Origin: Bacteroidota bacterium
GTDB lineage: Bacteria; Bacteroidota; Bacteroidia; Chitinophagales; Chitinophagaceae
Length of the DNA stretch: 64,000 nucleotides
Assembly: GCA_013286305.1 (NCBI GenBank)
Contig: JABDFW010000003.1
Location: 1 to 64,000, forward strand
Direction of reading: 5' to 3'
The translations under genes and the position numbers were made by a program. The notes under the pieces were generated by a model, which searched no databases, was not told where the DNA came from, and worked only from the letters and a program-made list of their open reading frames with translations. This document shows positions 59,935 to 64,000 of the stretch, piece after piece (the first letter of the stretch is position 1; each line of letters begins with the position of its first letter).

Positions 59935-60513
59935 ATGAAAATGAATAAAAAGGCCGCCATTTTTTATTTCCTGATGCTGGTAGCTGTTACCACATTAATA
60001 AAAATACTATGTGCACCTAATATAGAATTTAGTGGCTTTACCGCTGTAATGGCAGTTGCTTTATTTGCAGGTTTAACTTCATCCAGTGCAAAAAACGCTT
60101 TTTTACTGCCACTGATCGTACTTTTTATAAGCAATATAATATTAGAAGTGCTTTTCAGGCTGAATTTGTTTGTATTTCATGGTTTTTATAAATGGCAAAT
60201 TCTTGAGTATTCGTTAATACTTGTTTTGGCCTTAATAGGCATGTTGCTGCGCAAATCGCGCACCGCCGGCGTATTTATTGCCGCCTTTGCCGGGCCAACT
60301 TTGTACTTTATTGTGTCTAACTTTTTTGTGTGGCTTATAAGCTGGCAAACATTAGGTTATACCCATGATATAAAAGGGCTTACAACGTGTTACACGGCCG
60401 GTTTGCCTTTTTACAGGAACAGCATTATATCCACCGTTGTGTTTTTGCCGGTATTTATTATGGCTTACAATTGGATTGTAAAAGGCAAAGCCGCTCTTAC
60501 GCTGGCTAAATAA
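59935..60513 (+). CDS. DUF6580-type integral membrane protein
   Basis: 192 aa, about six hydrophobic segments (AIFYFLMLVAVTTLIKIL, FTAVMAVALFAGL, NAFLLPLIVLFISNIILEV, LEYSLILVLALIGMLL, FIAAFAGPTLYFIVSNFFVW, SIISTVVFLPVFIMAYNW). The NFFVW and YTHDIKGLTTCYTAGLPFYRN segment fits the DUF6580 family, related to ECF-type vitamin or metabolite transport components by shape. Substrate unknown. It ends in a strong terminator at 60553-60585. Confidence 0.78.
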   Translation: MKMNKKAAIFYFLMLVAVTTLIKILCAPNIEFSGFTAVMAVALFAGLTSSSAKNAFLLPLIVLFISNIILEVLFRLNLFVFHGFYKWQILEYSLILVLALIGMLLRKSRTAGVFIAAFAGPTLYFIVSNFFVWLISWQTLGYTHDIKGLTTCYTAGLPFYRNSIISTVVFLPVFIMAYNWIVKGKAALTLAK

Positions 60514-60552
60514 TAATACTTAAATATATAAGGCAGCAAACCTGTTTAAAGT

Positions 60553-60585
60553 AAATCCCGGAATATCATACACCGGGATTTTTTT
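60553..60585 (+). terminator. Terminator after the DUF6580 gene
   Basis: 9-bp stem AAATCCCGG / CCGGGATTT, 11-nt loop, then a run of seven Ts. It may also serve the convergent lipoprotein gene. Confidence 0.82.
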
Positions 60586-60586
60586 A

Positions 60587-60925
60587 TTAAAACTTTCCGA
60601 AAAAATTAGATATATCAAAATATATCTTTTTTATTGTGCCATCAGATGTTTTTATGGTAATTACATCGTAAGGTTTACTGTTGTTGTTCATAAGCGCCTG
60701 CCCCTGGCTTTCGCTGCCCGGATAATTATCCCTTATCCATTTATACTCAGCAGCTACGCCTGTTGTTTCGCTCTTACCCTGAATTACTATCGCTTTTTCA
60801 TAAGAAGACCCATCAGCATTTGGACTTGAAGGTGTTTGAATTGTGCTTTGAGAAGAGGCAGTGTGTTTTGAGGGCGAACAAGCAGCTATTGAAGCAATTA
60901 AAAAAATTAAAACCAGCTTTTTCAT
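60587..60925 (-). CDS. Small lipoprotein of unknown function
   Basis: 112 aa. Lipoprotein signal MKKLVLIFLIASIAAC with lipid Cys16, a Ser/Thr-rich linker (about 17-38), then a compact domain with AIVIQGKSETTGVAAEYKWI, NYPGSESQGQALMNN and DVITIKTSDGTIKKIYFDI. No catalytic motif recognised. Envelope-anchored; probably a small beta-rich domain. Confidence 0.72.
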   Translation of the reverse strand: MKKLVLIFLIASIAACSPSKHTASSQSTIQTPSSPNADGSSYEKAIVIQGKSETTGVAAEYKWIRDNYPGSESQGQALMNNNSKPYDVITIKTSDGTIKKIYFDISNFFGKF

Positions 60926-60994
60926 GATTTAAGGTTTTGGTGAACATACTAAAGATGCAGGAATATTATATTTTACACAAGCCGTCCTAAAGTT

Positions 60995-61477
60995 TTACAA
61001 CAATTCATTTTTTTGAGCCTCGTAACCTTCATCAATCAATAAGTGCTTGCCATCAGCGGCTGTGGTTGCCAGTTCATCACAACGGTTATTAAAGGCATTC
61101 TCGTGGTGGCCTTTAACCCAAACAAATTTTATTTTGTAATCTTTTGCCAGCTTATAAAAGCGCGTCCACAGGTCTTTATTTTTTTTGCCCCCTTTAAAGT
61201 CGTTCCGTATCCAGCCATCAAGCCATTTTTTTTCAACGGAGTTTACAAGATACTGGCTGTCTGTGTAAATAGTAAGGGGGATATTTTTTTTGGTTAGAGA
61301 TTCAATGGCAGCTATAACACCCATCAATTCCATCCGGTTATTGGTAGTTAAGCGGTAGCCCGCAGAAAGCTCTTTACGCTTGTCACCCCACATTAATATA
61401 GCGCCATAACCACCCGGCCCCGGATTGCCGCGGCTTGATCCGTCTGTATAAATTATAAGCTGATGCCCTTGCTGCAT
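60995..61477 (-). CDS. rnhA: Ribonuclease HI
   Basis: 160 aa RNase H that cuts RNA in RNA-DNA hybrids. The active-site set is visible: D12 (IIYTDGSSRGNPG), E50 (NNRMEL), D73 (YTDSQY), H124/H125 (KGHHENAFNN) and D134 (RCDELA). Cytosolic; normal length, no hybrid-binding extension. Single gene. Confidence 0.94.
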   Translation of the reverse strand: MQQGHQLIIYTDGSSRGNPGPGGYGAILMWGDKRKELSAGYRLTTNNRMELMGVIAAIESLTKKNIPLTIYTDSQYLVNSVEKKWLDGWIRNDFKGGKKNKDLWTRFYKLAKDYKIKFVWVKGHHENAFNNRCDELATTAADGKHLLIDEGYEAQKNELL

Positions 61478-61517
61478 AGATGTGTACCTTTATTTCTCTT
61501 TCAATCTTCCTTAGGCT

Positions 61518-62306
61518 TTACGCCTCATACTCACCCCTCATGTACGTAACAGCGCTCCCGCTCATCAGCACGCGGCCACCTTTTAATTCACAATCAAGGT
61601 AACCACGCCGTTTTGATACCTGAATTGCGGTAAGCGATGTTTTATTCAACTGTTCTGCCCAATAGGGAACTGTGCCAGTATGCGCCGAGCCAGTAACGGG
61701 GTCTTCATCTATACCGCTTTGCGGGGCAAAAAAGCGGGAAACAAAATCTGATTGGTCTCCTATGGAAGTAGCAATTATTCCTCTTGCGCCGATCTTAGCC
61801 AGCGCTTTAAAATCGGGGCTCAATTCTTCAACATCTTTTTGTGTGGACAGCACTACCATATAATCAAAAGATGTTTTATATACTTTGGCGTCGGTAATGC
61901 CTAAGGCTTCCAATAAACCGGCAGGAACTTCCTCAACAGTCTTGGGCGGGTCTGCAGGAAAATCGAGCGTATAAACCCCTTTTTCTTTGCAGGTAACTTT
62001 AAGCAAACCGCTTAATGATTCAAACAATAATTCATCAGCAGTATAGCCAAGCTCCGTATAAAATATGTGGGCGCTGGCCAATGTTGCGTGGCCGCAAAGC
62101 TTTACTTCAACCGTTGGGGTAAACCAGCGGATCCTATAATGGCTGCCCTCTTTCACAAAAAATACCGTTTCAGCTAAATTGTTTTCCACTGCAAGGTTTT
62201 GCATCAGCACATCGGGCAACCATTCCTCCAGGGGGCAAACAGCCGCGGGGTTACCACCAAATAATTTATCAGTAAATGCATCAACTACATATATTGGTAA
62301 TTTCAT
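61518..62306 (-). CDS. PhzF-family isomerase/epimerase-like protein
   Basis: 262 aa with the two-fold diaminopimelate-epimerase-like PhzF fold: VVDAFTDKLFGGNPAAVCPLEEW, NLAETVFF, KLCGHATLASAH and DPVTGSAHTGTVPYWAEQL. Most family members outside phenazine clusters have no known substrate, and no phenazine genes are near. Cytosolic, single gene. Confidence 0.86.
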   Translation of the reverse strand: MKLPIYVVDAFTDKLFGGNPAAVCPLEEWLPDVLMQNLAVENNLAETVFFVKEGSHYRIRWFTPTVEVKLCGHATLASAHIFYTELGYTADELLFESLSGLLKVTCKEKGVYTLDFPADPPKTVEEVPAGLLEALGITDAKVYKTSFDYMVVLSTQKDVEELSPDFKALAKIGARGIIATSIGDQSDFVSRFFAPQSGIDEDPVTGSAHTGTVPYWAEQLNKTSLTAIQVSKRRGYLDCELKGGRVLMSGSAVTYMRGEYEA

Positions 62307-62370
62307 AAAGCACTATTATCTTAAAGAGTTGTATTCAAAAAAATGATTTGTGTAAAATATTACTTCGCAG

Positions 62371-62826
62371 CTAATCTAAACTCACATTTTCAGTAGTTAT
62401 GTCCCAGTGCGATATCAATAATTCAAAGCGGTGCTGCTCCTCTTTGGCCAGTTTATCAAGGTCAGGATATAACTGAGCTTTATAAGACGTGGTAAGGTTT
62501 TCATCATATGCCAATGCCGCTGTTCTAAAAACAAGCGTAACCCGAAAATCCCAGCGCGTATCTTCACCGCTGTGTAACCTTGGTTTCTCAGCAGTAACGC
62601 TTATAATATCGCCTTTCTCTATCGCTTTTTTTAACAGGGGATAATGATTCTTTTTCCACAAACTAATAAACTCATCTGCAAAGCCCCATTTTACCTTGTA
62701 ATAACCTTCAACGGTAAAATAATTTTTCGAAGCATCTGCATTGTTTTGGGCAAAACTGTGGTTAAACACAGCGATAAGTGTTATTACAATAAATATCGCG
62801 ATAAATTTTTTTGTTAGCGTGGCCAT
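62371..62826 (-). CDS. Exported protein of unknown function
   Basis: 151 aa. Signal peptide (MATLTKKFIAIFIVITLIAVFNHSFAQ), then about 120 residues with FTVEGYYKVKWGFADEFISLWKKNHYPLL, KGDIISVTAEKPRLHSG and RWDFRVTLVF. The pattern (short strand, long helix, two strands, helix) resembles a dimeric alpha-beta barrel (NIPSNAP/ABM-like), but no motif confirms it. Periplasmic or secreted. Confidence 0.7.
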   Translation of the reverse strand: MATLTKKFIAIFIVITLIAVFNHSFAQNNADASKNYFTVEGYYKVKWGFADEFISLWKKNHYPLLKKAIEKGDIISVTAEKPRLHSGEDTRWDFRVTLVFRTAALAYDENLTTSYKAQLYPDLDKLAKEEQHRFELLISHWDITTENVSLD

Positions 62827-62912
62827 ATAATAATTTTAAGGTTTCTGCAATGTACGCTTTAGCGCTTTACTCACTTTACGCTTAAACATTTTCTCCGTAA
62901 AACGAAAGCAGG

Positions 62913-63449
62913 CTATTCATCTAATTCCTTTAGAAACGATAATCCCACATCCCACTCACCAAAACCCGCAGCAACATTTATGTGCCCGGCATTGCCAATA
63001 TTTATTAACTCACTTCCCCAGCAATTGGCAAAATAAGCAGCACGTTCCAAAGTAACATAAAAGTCATCATCGCTGGTAACTGTGATAGACCTAAATGGCA
63101 GTTTATGCAGGCACATGGGTTTAAAGCCCGTGGTGCCTTGTGGGTAAGATGCTGCTTCGGTATCGCTGGGGCCAACCAATAATGCGCCTTTTATCGTCCT
63201 GTTATATTTTTTTGCCCATGCTGCAACAGTCGTATTCGCAAGGCTGTGCGCCACAAGTATAACTTTGCTTAGGTCATGCTGCATCACAGCCGCATCAATG
63301 TTAGCAATCCATTCATCACAAACGGGCGCATCCCAACTGCTTTGCTTTACACGAATAAAACCAAACCGCCGTTGCCATATTGTTTGCCAATGCCCTTCAC
63401 CTGAATTGCCAAGCCCGGGTAGTATAAGAATGGTCGAATTAAATTGCAT
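62913..63449 (-). CDS. RBBP9/YdeN-like serine hydrolase
   Basis: 178 aa from ATG 63449 (MQFNSTILILPGLGNSGEGHW). An upstream in-frame ATG at 63503 lies before the TATATTGC promoter box and is rejected. Small alpha/beta hydrolase: ILILPGLGNSGEGHWQT, nucleophile LVAHSLANTT, TSDDDFYV and GNAGHINVAAGFGEW (Asp, His). Cytosolic; RBBP9/YdeN family with unknown substrate. Confidence 0.87.
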   Translation of the reverse strand: MQFNSTILILPGLGNSGEGHWQTIWQRRFGFIRVKQSSWDAPVCDEWIANIDAAVMQHDLSKVILVAHSLANTTVAAWAKKYNRTIKGALLVGPSDTEAASYPQGTTGFKPMCLHKLPFRSITVTSDDDFYVTLERAAYFANCWGSELINIGNAGHINVAAGFGEWDVGLSFLKELDE

Positions 63450-63470
63450 ATATCCAAAACGATTTAGGCG

Positions 63471-63478
63471 GCAATATA
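63471..63478 (-). promoter_or_regulatory. Promoter box TATATTGC for the RBBP9-like gene
   Basis: TAnnTTG-type box on the minus strand, 21 nt upstream of the start at 63449. Confidence 0.45.
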
Positions 63479-63640
63479 ATAAGTAACATGGTAAAATGTA
63501 CATCTACTTATACAGGCCGCAATATAGTATATCTACTCACTTATACCTTTCATCTATTCAACTGAATGCAATATGGGCACAGGTATTAGTTTGCAGGCGT
63601 TGCAGCTTATATTTACCTTTAATCCTGCAACTATAATACA

Positions 63641-64000
63641 TTGCATATAAAATCAAAATATTTCATTCCGGGTATCCACATACTTATTTGGGGGTCGCTC
63701 TTTGCCATAACCACCATTGCCTTTAGCGGCGTAAAGTTAAATACCGGCTTGCCACACAATTTTTTCCTGGTTACCAACATATACCACGTACTGCTGTTCT
63801 ATTTCAACGTATATTTTCTTTATCCAAAGCTTGTTACAAGAAAAAGATGGTGGCTGTACCCGCCTGTAATAGCAGGCATTATAGCCTTATCCTATTTTGC
63901 AAAGATCTATCTCATTCGGCTAATTGACCCTTCGTTCACACTATCTAATCTTAACAGGCGAATTATATTTTTTCCACCGGTAGCTTTTATAGTTGCAGGT
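63641..64000 (+). CDS. N-terminal part of a probable LytS-type sensor histidine kinase (runs off the window)
   Basis: An open frame from TTG 63641 to the window edge, 120 codons, no stop. The translation gives membrane segments such as GIHILIWGSLFAITTIAFSG, FLVTNIYHVLLFYFNVYFLYP and PPVIAGIIALSYFAKIYL. Four N-terminal segments with FNVYFLYPKLVTRKRWW are typical of Bacteroidota LytS/YehU-like kinases (later His_kinase domain). The catalytic part is outside the window, so this is inference from the membrane region. Confidence 0.6.
   Translation, partial: MHIKSKYFIPGIHILIWGSLFAITTIAFSGVKLNTGLPHNFFLVTNIYHVLLFYFNVYFLYPKLVTRKRWWLYPPVIAGIIALSYFAKIYLIRLIDPSFTLSNLNRRIIFFPPVAFIVAG

Overview
This window comes from a Bacteroidota chromosome, most likely Chitinophagia / family Chitinophagaceae. 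The evidence is: type IX secretion cargo with C-terminal sorting domains; a PorD-like gene beside coaBC, rpoZ and bamD; the surE / small membrane protein / lpxB order; bacillithiol genes; DUF4296, DUF6728 and DUF6580 proteins; and many TAnnTTTG-type promoter boxes just upstream of start codons. I see no rRNA, tRNA, CRISPR array, complete insertion sequence or prophage. Most genes are ordinary chromosomal genes. What is unusual lies mainly between them.

Layout. 0-9.98 kb: YfiT-like thiol transferase, GNAT plus ABC ATPase, CAP lipoprotein, aspartate kinase, L,D-transpeptidase, HPPD, purK, purE, bshC. 10-19.3 kb: rimO, two duplicated small outer-membrane-type proteins, a serine hydrolase, surE / membrane protein / lpxB, msrB, DUF6728, penicillin acylase-like enzyme. 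19.3-24.3 kb: a small glycan cluster (CapK/PaaK-like ligase, GT4, GT2, LbH acetyltransferase, Gfo/Idh/MocA dehydrogenase) that contains the scar of a deleted sugar aminotransferase. 24.4-31.6 kb: pbpC and two paralogous ELWxxDGT-repeat T9SS proteins. 31.8-39.6 kb: glyA, Tat-exported phosphoesterase, alpha/beta hydrolase, second penicillin acylase-like enzyme and NTF2-like lipoprotein, separated by repeat-rich spacers. 40-47.3 kb: FtsX/MacB permease, GNAT, and nagA-nagB-GH20 for amino sugar use. 47.3-51.9 kb: an envelope-biogenesis block bamD-rpoZ / coaBC-porD-DUF4296, with lolA divergent. 52-56.2 kb: ECF sigma factor with a membrane anti-sigma/TonB-like partner, then two paralogous Cys4-domain T9SS proteins. 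56.3-64 kb: xerD, YkgJ-like, YraN-like, manA, DUF6580, lipoprotein, rnhA, PhzF-like, RBBP9-like hydrolase, and the start of a probable histidine kinase.

Most interesting signals. (1) A dispersed three-hairpin repeat in four copies (34.9, 38.7, 38.8 and 43.5 kb) whose stems differ in sequence but keep pairing. (2) Short-word repeats, often as inverted pairs, that abut or enter genes. The clearest case separates purK from purE: the repeat supplies the stop of purK and the first codons of purE, and the insert carries the 3' end of a four-helix-bundle (S23/IVP-like) gene. (3) An aminotransferase reduced in place to its first and last codons inside the glycan operon. (4) A 1.1-kb spacer at 34-35.1 kb built of degenerate units with covarying hairpins. 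(5) A pair of T9SS proteins with a four-cysteine domain placed before an internal signal-like segment.

All calls are from reading the sequence and from knowledge of the families. No database search was run.
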